A stretch of DNA of 64,000 nucleotides from Bacteroides sp. Its GTDB lineage: Bacteria > Bacteroidota > Bacteroidia > Bacteroidales > Muribaculaceae. The position numbers and the translations under genes were made by a program. The notes under the pieces were generated by a model. The model ran no database searches, was not told the origin of the DNA, and saw nothing but the letters and a program-made list of their open reading frames with translations. The DNA lies in NCBI GenBank assembly GCA_023666835.1, contig JAMPBJ010000003.1, positions 1 to 64,000 of the forward strand. Direction: 5' to 3'. Shown here piece after piece: positions 43,594 through 52,130 of this stretch; the first letter of the stretch is position 1; the number at the start of each line of letters is the position of its first letter.

Positions 43594-45492
43594 TCAGTCT
43601 TTTTCGAGATATGTGTAGCCGTATAGGCCCGAGCGATAGTTCGACAGGAATTCTCTACCCTCTTCCGGTGTGATATGGCCGGCCTTCATGGAGGCTGTCA
43701 CCCATGTCTCGACGTTTCTCACCAGGCGTTTGGGGTTGAACTGTACGTAGTCGAGCACCTCAGCCACAGTCTCTCCATCGATGATCCGGTCTATTTCGTA
43801 GCGGTCCTTGTAGACGGAAATGTGCACTGCGTTGGTGTCGCCAAACAGGTTGTGCATATCGCCAAGTATCTCCTGGTATGCTCCCACGAGGAATACTCCC
43901 AGATAGTAGGGTTCGCCGGGTTTGACGCTGTGGACCGGCAGTGAGCTTTGAGTGCCGTGGTTGGTGATGAAGTTGGCTATTTTGCCGTCGGAGTCGCAGG
44001 TGATGTCCTGTATGGTACAGGTGCGGTCGGGGCGCTCGTCGAGTCGCGATATCGGTATGATGGGAAAGACCTGGTCGATTGCCCAAGAGTCGGTAAGTGA
44101 TTGGAATAGAGAGAAATTGCAGAAATATTTATCGGGGATCATCTTCGCTATTTTGCGCAGCTCCTCAGGTGCGTGCTTCATTTCGGCTGCGATTTCGCCC
44201 ACTTCGCGAGCTATTGACCAGAACAGTTTTTCGATCTGTGCGCGTGTGCGCAGATCGAGCAGGCCAAGGTTGAAAAGGTCGAGGGCCTCTTCGCGAATCT
44301 GAAGGGCGTCGTGCCAGCTTTCGAAAAGGCGCGGCTGGTTGAGGCGATCCCAGATGTCGTAGAGTTCTTTGAGCAGCTCGTGCGAATCCTTGTCGAGCTC
44401 TTCGTCGTCTTTCCAGATGGGCAGGCTGGTGGTTTCGAGCACTTCAAAGATCAGAACCGAATGGTGGGCCGCCAGCGAGCGCCCGCTTTCGGTGATGATG
44501 TTGGGCTGCTTGATGTCGTTTTTCACGCAAGCGTCGACAAGCGCCGACACTGAGTCGTTGGCATATTCCTGTATCGAATAGTTCATCGAGCTTTCCGACG
44601 AAGCGTTGCGGGTGCCGTCGTAGTCAACGCCCAGACCGCCGCCGATGTCGACGAAGTCAATGTCGAACCCGAGTTTCGATAGCTGTACGTAGAATTGCGT
44701 GGCTTCGCGGAGCGCGTTTTTGATGCGGCGTATTTTGGTCACCTGACTGCCGATGTGGAAATGGATCAGTTTCAGGCAGTCGCGCATCTTGTGCTTTTCG
44801 AGAAACTCGATGGCTTCGAGCAGCTCGCTTGAATTTAGACCGAATTTCGACTGATCGCCACCCGACTCTTCCCATTTGCCGGATCCCGACGACGACAGCT
44901 TGATGCGGATGCCCACGTTGGGCACTATTTTCAGGCGTTTGGCCACGTCGGCTATCAGTTTCAGCTCGTTGAGTTTCTCAACCACAAGATAGATCCGTCG
45001 ACCCATCTTCTGGGCCAACAGTGCCAGTTCGATGAAGTTTTCATCTTTGTAGCCGTTGCATATGATCAGCGCATTGTCGGCTATATTTGTGGCGAGCACA
45101 GCGTGGAGTTCAGGTTTCGAGCCGGCTTCCAGACCGATGTTGAACTTGCGGCCATGGCTGACGAGCTCCTCCACCACCGGACGCATCTGGTTCACCTTTA
45201 TGGGGTAGATCAGAAAGCTCTGCCCCTTGTAGTCATATTCCTTGGCTGCCTGCTTGAAGCAGTTTGAGATTTTTTCGATGCGGTTGTCGAGAATGTCGGG
45301 AAAGCGCAGCAGTACGGGCGAAGTGACATCCCTAACCTGCAATTCGTCCATCACATCCTTCAGATCGACCGATGCATAGCCTTCGCGCGGAGTCACCGCT
45401 ACATGCCCTTTATCGTTGACGGAAAAGTATTTGAGTCCCCATCCGTTTATGTTGTACAGCTCTGCGCTGTCGTCAATTTTCCATTTTCTCAT
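43594..45492 (-). CDS. speA: biosynthetic arginine decarboxylase
   Basis: The 632-residue fold-III PLP enzyme has the lysine-bearing motif FLIYPIKVNQM near residue 100, the glycine-rich GSKPELHAVL, HFHIGSQVTKIRRIKNALRE and DIGGGLGVDYDGT, and the C-terminal ..CDSDGKIANFI.. It turns arginine into agmatine, the first step to putrescine/spermidine. Agmatine and arginine biosynthesis share the window. I use ATG 45492 because MRKWKIDDSAELYNINGWG is the usual start. A TATTTTTG box is at 45529-45536. First gene of the speA-truA-helicase-lrgAB run. Confidence 0.95.
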   Translation of the reverse strand: MRKWKIDDSAELYNINGWGLKYFSVNDKGHVAVTPREGYASVDLKDVMDELQVRDVTSPVLLRFPDILDNRIEKISNCFKQAAKEYDYKGQSFLIYPIKVNQMRPVVEELVSHGRKFNIGLEAGSKPELHAVLATNIADNALIICNGYKDENFIELALLAQKMGRRIYLVVEKLNELKLIADVAKRLKIVPNVGIRIKLSSSGSGKWEESGGDQSKFGLNSSELLEAIEFLEKHKMRDCLKLIHFHIGSQVTKIRRIKNALREATQFYVQLSKLGFDIDFVDIGGGLGVDYDGTRNASSESSMNYSIQEYANDSVSALVDACVKNDIKQPNIITESGRSLAAHHSVLIFEVLETTSLPIWKDDEELDKDSHELLKELYDIWDRLNQPRLFESWHDALQIREEALDLFNLGLLDLRTRAQIEKLFWSIAREVGEIAAEMKHAPEELRKIAKMIPDKYFCNFSLFQSLTDSWAIDQVFPIIPISRLDERPDRTCTIQDITCDSDGKIANFITNHGTQSSLPVHSVKPGEPYYLGVFLVGAYQEILGDMHNLFGDTNAVHISVYKDRYEIDRIIDGETVAEVLDYVQFNPKRLVRNVETWVTASMKAGHITPEEGREFLSNYRSGLYGYTYLEKD

Positions 45493-45528
45493 TTTCGCGA
45501 CAATGATTTTATGTGTCTGATTTATTTG

Positions 45529-45536
45529 CAAAAATA
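45529..45536 (-). promoter_or_regulatory. -7 box of speA
   Basis: CAAAAATA on the plus strand is TATTTTTG on the minus strand, 37 bases before the speA ATG. Confidence 0.5.
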
Positions 45537-45622
45537 CATAAAAATGTGGAGTCTCAACCACACAATGATAAAAAAACCGGATTATCGACGATGAAATGCT
45601 TTGTCGGTTTGTTCAAATGTGC

Positions 45623-45630
45623 TATATTTG
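45623..45630 (+). promoter_or_regulatory. -7 box of the TPR lipoprotein gene
   Basis: TATATTTG, a TAnnTTTG match, with a leader of about 55 bases to ATG 45690. Confidence 0.5.
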
Positions 45631-45689
45631 CCGTATAGATCGTATCTAAGCATTTCAACTATTTAATACCTATAATACAGTTCTCCATT

Positions 45690-47363
45690 ATGAAAAAAAT
45701 TTCATTAAGCACTCTTGCCGTTGTTGCATTGGTTGCCATGACCGGTTGCAACGACAAGCTGAGCCAGTTCAAGGCCGATTATTTTTCGACCAATCCCAAC
45801 CCGCTTGAAGTTGTAGGTCAGGATGTTCCGGCAGTTGTTACAGCCAACATTCCTGCCAAGTTTTTCAAGAAAAACGCTACTGTGACCATCGTGCCCACTT
45901 TGGTCTACGGACAGAACGAATCGACCTCTACCCCCATGATGCTTCAGGGCGAAAAGGTCAGAGGCAACGCTCCCGTTGTCAGCTACGACAAGGGCGGTGT
46001 GGTCACCATTCCGGTCAACTATCTCTATAATCCCGACATGCTTCGCTCAGAACTGTTCCTCGATTTCAAAGTCAGCCAGGGCTCGAAGCAGTATGTGCTT
46101 CCCCGCGTCAAAGTGGCCGACGGTGTCATCGCCACTGCCACTCTCGCATCTGTAGCCGATGTCAATCCCGCCACAGCTCCCGATGCGTTCCAGCGCGATA
46201 TCCTTGAAAAATATTCGGCCGACATCCGCTTCCTCATCAATCAGGCACGTATCCGCGACAACGAGCTTCGCTCGCCTGAAATGGTCAAGCTCCATGAAGG
46301 TCTTCGCAAAGCCAACACTTCCGACAGCCTTGTCATCGAAGAAGTGAACATCAAATCGTATGCTTCGCCCGAAGGTGCCGTAGACTTCAATGCACGCCTT
46401 GCCGAAAGCCGCGAGAAAAACACCACTGCCTACATCACTGAGCAGATGCATCGCGACAACATCACTGAATTTGGAGAACTGACCGCCGATTTCACTCCCG
46501 AAGACTGGGAAGGTTTCCAGAAACTGGTGGCTGAAAGCAATATTCAAGACAAAGACCTGATCCTCAGTGTGCTCCAGCAGTTCAAAGATCCCGAAATCCG
46601 CGAACAGGAAATCCGTAACCTTTCGAGCGTGTTCGACGTGCTTGCCGATGAAATCCTTCCCCAGCTCCGCTATTCGCGCATCACAGCTTCTGTGAAAGTG
46701 ATCGGCAAGAGCAACGAGGAAATCAATCAGCTGTTTGACACCGATCCTTCGAAACTCACCGTCGAAGAGCTCCTCTACGCTGCCACTCTCACCGACGATC
46801 CCGCTCGTCAGGCCAAAATCTATCAGAAAGTCATCGACCTGTATCCCAACGACTACCGTGGCTACAACAACCTCGGCAAACTTCAGTATCAATTGCAGGA
46901 CTACACAACTGCCACCCGCAACTTCACCAAGGCTGCACAGCTCAATCCCTCGAGCCGCGAAGTCAACATGAACCAGGGTCTGCTTTCGCTGGTCAACAAA
47001 GACTATGCCGGTGCCAACACTTCGTTTAGCCGCGCTGCCGGTCTCGACGAACTCGGCGATGCTCTCGGTGTCTACTATCTGACCACCGGCGACAATGCCG
47101 CTGCTGCCAAGGCATTCGGTTCGAGCCGCACCAACAATGCCGCTCTTGCCCAGATCCTGACTAAGGATTATGCATCGGCCCGCACCACACTGCAGTCGAT
47201 CCCCAACCCCGATGCCACCACCTACTATCTGACAGCCGTGCTCGGCGCACGCACCAACAACGCATCGATGGTTTCCGACAATCTCCGCAAGGCCATCAAC
47301 CTCGATCCGTCGCTCGCAGCCAAAGCAAAAAGCGACCTCGAATTCTCGAAATTCACCTTCTGA
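45690..47363 (+). CDS. lipoprotein with OmpA-like and TPR regions
   Basis: The 557-residue protein has a lipoprotein signal (..VAMTGC, Cys near 20). Residues about 30-150 are a beta-rich region with unusual repeats of V-x-x-x-V strands. Next comes an OmpA-like peptidoglycan-binding motif (VEEVNIKSYASPEGAVDFNARLAESRE, about 213-240), then TPR-type helices (..YNNLGKLQYQLQDYTTATRNF..AAQLNP..) to the end. Such proteins in Bacteroidetes probably sit at the outer-membrane inner face and bind peptidoglycan while the TPRs recruit partners. Exact role unknown. Confidence 0.75.
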   Translation: MKKISLSTLAVVALVAMTGCNDKLSQFKADYFSTNPNPLEVVGQDVPAVVTANIPAKFFKKNATVTIVPTLVYGQNESTSTPMMLQGEKVRGNAPVVSYDKGGVVTIPVNYLYNPDMLRSELFLDFKVSQGSKQYVLPRVKVADGVIATATLASVADVNPATAPDAFQRDILEKYSADIRFLINQARIRDNELRSPEMVKLHEGLRKANTSDSLVIEEVNIKSYASPEGAVDFNARLAESREKNTTAYITEQMHRDNITEFGELTADFTPEDWEGFQKLVAESNIQDKDLILSVLQQFKDPEIREQEIRNLSSVFDVLADEILPQLRYSRITASVKVIGKSNEEINQLFDTDPSKLTVEELLYAATLTDDPARQAKIYQKVIDLYPNDYRGYNNLGKLQYQLQDYTTATRNFTKAAQLNPSSREVNMNQGLLSLVNKDYAGANTSFSRAAGLDELGDALGVYYLTTGDNAAAAKAFGSSRTNNAALAQILTKDYASARTTLQSIPNPDATTYYLTAVLGARTNNASMVSDNLRKAINLDPSLAAKAKSDLEFSKFTF

Positions 47364-47387
47364 TCCCCGATCAGCACCAATAACCCA

Positions 47388-47420
47388 CAGAGGCCGCACC
47401 CACACCGGGCGCGGCCTCTG
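47388..47420 (+). terminator. hairpin after the TPR lipoprotein gene
   Basis: CAGAGGCCGC (47388-47397) pairs perfectly with GCGGCCTCTG (47411-47420); no T-run follows, so termination is probable but not certain. Confidence 0.6.
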
Positions 47421-47532
47421 TCGATATCCACCCGTTTCCACAACCCGCCGCATGCAATGACCGATTTGGACGTGCAACAAAATATTCATGTTTTCTCCGT
47501 GGTTTTACACATAAAAAATCATGAATATGTTG

Positions 47533-47561
47533 TTGACTTGGCTAAAAATTCGTTAGATTTG
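47533..47561 (+). promoter_or_regulatory. hsdM promoter
   Basis: TTG at 47533-47535 and TAGATTTG at 47554-47561 (18-base spacing) lie about 73 bases before the hsdM ATG. Confidence 0.45.
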
Positions 47562-47633
47562 CATTTGATTGGGCTTATTGGACGCCATGTGTCGTGAAGC
47601 CCGTTCGTCACTACCACTTATCACTTCACAGCA

Positions 47634-49211
47634 ATGATTACCGGACAGATTAAAAATCAGATCGACCAGATATGGAGAACCTTTTGGGAGGGTTCAGGCA
47701 TTACCAATCCAATGTCGGTGTTGGAGCAGATGACCTATCTTCTTTTCATGAAGATGCTCGATGACGTACAGGTGCAGCAGGAAAGTCTATCCCGGCAGCT
47801 CGGCATTGAAATGACTGCCAGTGATGCCACCTTTGCCTATGGCACCTGGCATAATCCCGAAACCGACGAAGATGTGCCTGTGGAAAATCTGCGGTGGCAC
47901 ACCTTCAAGCACTATGATGCCGACAAAATGTATCGCACGATCAGCCGAGATGTGTTCCCCTATATCAAAAATCTAAACACCGGCTCTGACTCAGCCTATT
48001 CCCGCTTTATGGGCAATGCCGTGTTCCTGATACAAAGCCCCAAGGTGCTTGTGAAGATTGTCGATGGCATCGACTCGCTCGATATGAACGATCGCGACAC
48101 GATGGGCGATGTCTACGAATATATCCTGGGCAAGATGGCTGCCAGCGGGCAGAACGGACAGTTTCGCACTCCGCGCCATATCATCCGTATGATGGTTGAA
48201 CTGATGCGACCCACGCTATCCGACACAATATGCGACCCGGCAATGGGCAGCGCCGGATTTATTGTCGAGGCTGCAAAATACGTTAAAGAACATTATGCAA
48301 AAGAGTTGATGCAACAGCAGCATGATGAGCATTTCCGCAACTCAATGCTCCACGGCTTTGATACTGATCAGACAATGCTGCGAATTGGAGCGATGAATCT
48401 GATGCTCCACGACATCAACAACCCCGATGTGGCTTTCCGCGACTCTCTGTCGGCCGACAATACAGACTCCGACCGCTACTCTCTGATTCTTGCCAATCCT
48501 CCATTTGCCGGCAATCTCGACTATGAGGGAGTGGCAAAGTCGCTGCTTGCCACTGCCAAGACAAAGAAAACCGAGCTGCTCTTTCTTTCGCTTTTCATGC
48601 GCTCGCTTGCCGTGGGCGGTCGCTGCGCCTCGATCGTTCCCGATGGTGTGCTCACCGGCTCATCGAATGCCCACAAAGCTATTCGCAAGTCTATTGTCGA
48701 CGACAACTGCCTGGAGGCTGTTATTTCAATGCCTTCCGGCGTATTCAAGCCCTACGCCGGAGTCTCAACCGCCATACTCATTTTCACCAAAACAGGAGCC
48801 GGAGGCACCGACAGAGTATGGTTCTACGACATGAAAGCCGACGGTTTTTCGCTCGACGACAAGCGAAACCCGATCAGCGACAATGACATCCCCGACATCA
48901 TAGCCCGCTATCACAACCGCGAAGCCGAGGTCGATCGCAAGCGCACCGAGCAATCCTTCCTTGTGCCGGCAGACGAAATCCGCGAACACGACTATGACCT
49001 CGCCTTCAACACCTATAAAGAAACTGTCCGTGAAGTGGTGGAATATGATGCTCCGGAAGTGATACTTGCCCGTCTGCAAGGCCTTGAAGAACGCTTCCTC
49101 AAAGGGATGGCTGATTTGCAGGGATTGCTGGCTTCTGAATGGTCGGACCTGTCGGACAAGTCTGACAAGTCTGACAAGTCTGACTCAGCACAGAAGGGAG
49201 GCAAGCTATGA
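47634..49211 (+). CDS. hsdM: type I restriction-modification methyltransferase subunit
   Basis: The 525-residue protein is an N6-adenine methylase: an N-terminal HsdM helical domain (IKNQIDQIWRTFWEGSG), SAM site CDPAMGSAGFIVEAAKYV and catalytic motif IV NPPFAG. It methylates adenines of the HsdS-defined site as an M2S complex. The last 25 residues contain the in-frame nonamer repeat that gives ..SDLSDKSDKSDKSDS.. (49142-49184), unlike other HsdM tails. It overlaps the next gene by ATGA. Confidence 0.95.
   Translation: MITGQIKNQIDQIWRTFWEGSGITNPMSVLEQMTYLLFMKMLDDVQVQQESLSRQLGIEMTASDATFAYGTWHNPETDEDVPVENLRWHTFKHYDADKMYRTISRDVFPYIKNLNTGSDSAYSRFMGNAVFLIQSPKVLVKIVDGIDSLDMNDRDTMGDVYEYILGKMAASGQNGQFRTPRHIIRMMVELMRPTLSDTICDPAMGSAGFIVEAAKYVKEHYAKELMQQQHDEHFRNSMLHGFDTDQTMLRIGAMNLMLHDINNPDVAFRDSLSADNTDSDRYSLILANPPFAGNLDYEGVAKSLLATAKTKKTELLFLSLFMRSLAVGGRCASIVPDGVLTGSSNAHKAIRKSIVDDNCLEAVISMPSGVFKPYAGVSTAILIFTKTGAGGTDRVWFYDMKADGFSLDDKRNPISDNDIPDIIARYHNREAEVDRKRTEQSFLVPADEIREHDYDLAFNTYKETVREVVEYDAPEVILARLQGLEERFLKGMADLQGLLASEWSDLSDKSDKSDKSDSAQKGGKL
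49142..49184 (+). repeat. 9-bp GTCnGACnn tandem repeat inside hsdM
   Basis: Units GTCGGACCT, GTCGGACAA, GTCTGACAA, GTCTGACAA, GTCTGAC (about 4.8 copies). Since the unit is three codons, copy number can change without shifting the frame. Confidence 0.75.
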
Positions 49212-49762
49212 AAGGCTTTCTTCCAAAAGCCGGAGGCTACCGCAGTCTGCGAGTCTTCAGGATGTCGGAAGCTATCTGCGACCTGACTGTGATTTTTATA
49301 AAAAGATTTGTGCATGCCAAAAGCCGCACCTGCGACCAGATGGAGCAGGCCGCACGCTCTGGCAAACAAAACATTGCCGAAGGCAGCGAAGCATCGGCAA
49401 CATCAAAGGAAACTGAGATCAAGCTAACCAACGTGGCAAAGGCTTCACTAGAGGAGTTATTGCTCGACTATGAGGACTACCTTCGTCAACACTCATTGTC
49501 GCAATGGCCTAAAGATGCGGAGCGTGTCGTAAAAATCAGGGAATATCTTAAATCCGAGAGATTTGATAAAGAGCCCTGCGAATTCGCACAGAAATATGAT
49601 GCCGAAGAATATTGCAACATGATGATAAGCCTCATCAATCAGTCCACCTATATGCTCGCACGGCTTATTGAAAAACAACAGGACCAATTCCTGAAATCAG
49701 GAGGCATCAAAGAACAAATGTTTCAAGCCCGCATTAATTACCGTAACAACAATCCGAGATGA
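49208..49762 (+). CDS. four-helix-bundle protein in the RM operon
   Basis: The 184-residue protein begins FLPKAGGYRSLRVFRMSEAI and contains ..TCDQMEQAARSGKQNIAEGS.., the signature of the four-helix-bundle (S23/TIGR-type suffix) family with an added C-terminal extension of about 70 residues (..SLINQSTYMLARLIEKQQDQF..). Relatives include Avd proteins of diversity-generating retroelements and 23S rRNA insertion proteins. Here it sits between hsdM and hsdS, overlapping both by ATGA. It may modulate the RM complex or bind nucleic acid; the function is not established. Confidence 0.8.
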   Translation: MKGFLPKAGGYRSLRVFRMSEAICDLTVIFIKRFVHAKSRTCDQMEQAARSGKQNIAEGSEASATSKETEIKLTNVAKASLEELLLDYEDYLRQHSLSQWPKDAERVVKIREYLKSERFDKEPCEFAQKYDAEEYCNMMISLINQSTYMLARLIEKQQDQFLKSGGIKEQMFQARINYRNNNPR

Positions 49763-50877
49763 AACATAACTGGGAATATAGACGATTAGGCGAGGTCTGC
49801 ACTGTGAATTTTGGCAAGAGAATTGTTGCAAAAGAAACAGAACCTGGACAATATTCTGTTTATGGAGGCGGTGGTGCTACTTTCACAACGGATTTGTATA
49901 ATCGTGAAGATTGTATGATTGTCTCAAGATTTGCAATGTCACCAGAATGTGTACGCTATGTCAAGGGTCGTTTCTTTCTTAATGATAGCGGTTTATCAGT
50001 TTCTTCTGCCGAAAAAAGATTAAGTCAGTCTTTTGTAGATAAATATTTATGGAGTAATCAAGACTTAATTTATAATCTTGGTAGGGGAGCGGCTCAAAAG
50101 AATCTCAATATAAAGCAATTTACTGAAATAAATATTCCGGTGCCTCCGATGGGGGTGCAGGAGCGGATTGTTGGGGAACTGGATGAGATAAATGGTTTGA
50201 TTGAGGCAAAGCGCGAGCAGCTCAAGCAGCTCGACCTCCTCGCCCAATCCATCTTCTACACCACCTTCGGCGACCCCATCACCAACCCCAAAGGCTGGAA
50301 AGTAAAAAGTCTTAGAACGGTAAGTTCCAAAATAGGATCTGGTGCAACGCCCAAAGGAGGTAACCAAGCATATAAAAAATATGGTATTTCTTTGATTAGA
50401 AGTCTGAATATACACAACTCTCATTTTAAATATGAGAACTTAGCTCATATAGATGATGTTCAAGCTAATGAACTCTCAAATGTTATAGTAGAGCCTGATG
50501 ATGTGCTTATTAATATTACTGGTGCTTCAGTAGCCAGATGTTATATAGTTCCTAATGACGTGCTTCCGGCACGTGTGAATCAACATGTTGCGATTATTCG
50601 GCTAATAAATAAGATGAATCATCTTTTCCTACATAGGCAACTAATCAGTGATGCATATCAAAATTATCTTTTATCTTTGGCGTCAAAAGGGGCGACTCGC
50701 GAATCTATTACAAAGGCTCAGCTTGAACTTCTCCCTATCATTCTTCCTCCACTTGATTTGCAGAATCAGTTTGCGGAGCGGGTTGAGGCGATTGAGGCTC
50801 GGAAGGCTGAGGTTGAAGCGACTATTAAGGAATTGCAGACACTTCTCGACAGCCGAATGGATTTTTGGTTCAACTAA
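49759..50877 (+). CDS. hsdS: type I RM specificity subunit
   Basis: The 372-residue protein has two target-recognition halves (about 5-140 and 185-350), separated and ended by the conserved helices QERIVGELDEINGLIEAKREQL and ..QFAERVEAIEARKAEVEATI. Each half reads one part of a bipartite DNA site. The base composition of the recognition halves is AT-rich compared with the conserved helices, a common sign of TRD exchange. Single copy; no inverted second hsdS is seen, so no inversion shuffling is evident in this window. Confidence 0.9.
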   Translation: MKHNWEYRRLGEVCTVNFGKRIVAKETEPGQYSVYGGGGATFTTDLYNREDCMIVSRFAMSPECVRYVKGRFFLNDSGLSVSSAEKRLSQSFVDKYLWSNQDLIYNLGRGAAQKNLNIKQFTEINIPVPPMGVQERIVGELDEINGLIEAKREQLKQLDLLAQSIFYTTFGDPITNPKGWKVKSLRTVSSKIGSGATPKGGNQAYKKYGISLIRSLNIHNSHFKYENLAHIDDVQANELSNVIVEPDDVLINITGASVARCYIVPNDVLPARVNQHVAIIRLINKMNHLFLHRQLISDAYQNYLLSLASKGATRESITKAQLELLPIILPPLDLQNQFAERVEAIEARKAEVEATIKELQTLLDSRMDFWFN

Positions 50878-50919
50878 AAAAGGTGAGACACGTCGCACTT
50901 TTTCAAAACAGAAGAGATT

Positions 50920-51060
50920 ATGGCAGACATAATACAGAATAACAATCATTTTTTCATTGCCTCCCCAATTTGGCAGACACTGTCTGCCAAATTATCATGG
51001 TCTAATTATCTGTCGCTTATAGAACTTCAAACGATTAAAAGGATAGTTGAGCTATGCTGA
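50920..51060 (+). CDS. 46-codon ORF, DUF1016 (YhcG)-like remnant or leader
   Basis: The ORF reads MADIIQNNNHFFIASPIW then QTLSAKLSWSNYLSLIEL and QTIKRIVELC. The segment QTLSAKLSWSxYL is the landmark of DUF1016/YhcG N-terminal domains, a PDDEXK-nuclease family whose genes often sit inside Bacteroidetes type I RM operons. The rest of that gene is absent. It overlaps the hsdR start (ATGCTGA: ATG 51054, stop TGA 51058-51060), so translation of the two is probably coupled. It may be an inert scar or may now serve as a leader that sets hsdR expression. Confidence 0.5.
   Translation: MADIIQNNNHFFIASPIWQTLSAKLSWSNYLSLIELQTIKRIVELC
50967..50993. repeat. perfect 27-base palindrome between hsdS and hsdR
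   Basis: AATTTGGCAGACA (50967-50979) and its exact complement (50981-50993) flank a single C; an extra half-site TGGCAGACA lies at 50921-50929. In RNA it forms a strong hairpin; in DNA it looks like an operator. Confidence 0.7.
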
Positions 51061-52127
51061 ACTTCGATTATCTCAAGGAAATACCGGAACTGTCGCAATT
51101 GCACCAACTGTGCAACCTTTGCGAACAGCGTCAATACACCGAACCGGACTCCTCGGCCATCAATGCGCGCAAGGCTCTTGAATGGCTCGTAAAGGCCATA
51201 TACAAGATGAAAAATGTCGAACTGCCTGAACGCACTGACCTTTATCGTCTGACCATTTCGCCGGCGTTTGCCGACTTTATAGCCGATCCGGAACTCATGA
51301 AGGCCGTGCATTGGATCAGAAAGGTAGGCAACCTTGCCGCCCACGACGGCAAGGTGACCCGTAGCGATGCCTACTTCACTGCACTCAACCTTTATAATCT
51401 TGTCGGTGGCGTGCTGCTTAAGCTCCGCGTGCTGCAGTCGCTCTCACCGTTTGACAAGACGCTGCTTCCCAAAGGTCAGACCTGTCAGACCGACCCGACC
51501 GGTCCGACCGGTCCGTCATCGCCCGAGGCATTTGCAGCCAAGGTTGAGCCGGAGAAAGTGGAAGCTGCTCCGGCAGTCATGACCGACCTGAGTTGGGGCG
51601 ACATATCGGAGGCCGAAACACGCCGTCGGTTCATCGACCTGATGCTTCGCGAGGCCGGATGGGAGGTGCTTGAAACCGAGGGCGACATCGGTTCGTCGAA
51701 AGCATGCGTTGAGGTGGAAGTAGACGGGATGCCCAACAACACCGGCAAAGGCCGTGCCGACTATGTGCTATATGGGGCCGATGGCAAACCGCTTGCCGTT
51801 ATCGAGGCCAAACGCACAAGCAAGGATGCCGTAGTTGGCAAGCATCAGGCAGAGCTCTATGCCGACTGTCTTGAAAAGAGATACAGTGTGCGCCCGGTGA
51901 TCTACTACACCAACGGCTTTGAAATATACATAATCGACGGTATGGGTTACCCGGCGCGACGGCTCTATGCGTTTCACACAGAGAAAGATCTTGAACTGAT
52001 AATGTCGCGGCGACGCACACGCCACTCCATTGCGGACTTCTCTGTCAGGAGTGAAATCACCGACCGCTACTATCAGAAGCGAGCCATCAAGAATATGGGC
52101 GAATGGCTCAATGCCATGCACCGCTGA
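51054..52127 (+). CDS. hsdR: hsdR N-terminal half (nuclease part) before an in-frame TGA
   Basis: This 357-residue half carries a DUF4145-like helical region (KALEWLVKAIYKMKNVELPE..VGNLAAHDGKVT), a linker with the nonamer repeat (51475-51510) and the type I R-subunit nuclease domain with ADYVLYGADG..AVIEAKRT (Asp...Glu-x-Lys). The frame then reads ..LNAMHR-TGA-GLLVMATGTGKT: the expected Arg codon CGA is TGA (52125-52127) and the same frame continues into the motor. So one nonsense change separates nuclease and helicase. Alone this half cannot cut, since cutting needs the motor. Confidence 0.88.
   Translation: MLNFDYLKEIPELSQLHQLCNLCEQRQYTEPDSSAINARKALEWLVKAIYKMKNVELPERTDLYRLTISPAFADFIADPELMKAVHWIRKVGNLAAHDGKVTRSDAYFTALNLYNLVGGVLLKLRVLQSLSPFDKTLLPKGQTCQTDPTGPTGPSSPEAFAAKVEPEKVEAAPAVMTDLSWGDISEAETRRRFIDLMLREAGWEVLETEGDIGSSKACVEVEVDGMPNNTGKGRADYVLYGADGKPLAVIEAKRTSKDAVVGKHQAELYADCLEKRYSVRPVIYYTNGFEIYIIDGMGYPARRLYAFHTEKDLELIMSRRRTRHSIADFSVRSEITDRYYQKRAIKNMGEWLNAMHR
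51475..51510 (+). repeat. 9-bp GTCnGACnn repeat in the hsdR linker
   Basis: Units GTCAGACCT, GTCAGACCG, ACCCGACCG, GTCCGACCG run in frame (encoding GQTCQTDPTGPTGPS-type linker). Same family as 49142-49184 and 22520-22544. Confidence 0.6.
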
Positions 52128-52130
52128 GGA

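Noticed and set aside
46047-47489. 480-residue minus-strand ORF opposite the TPR lipoprotein
   Set aside because: Antisense shadow of a complete lipoprotein gene; it also runs through that gene's terminator hairpin.
52125-52127. TGA as selenocysteine or other recoding signal in hsdR
   Set aside because: No SECIS-like hairpin follows directly, and the position is at the junction of two domains where family members have ordinary residues; a nonsense mutation is simpler.
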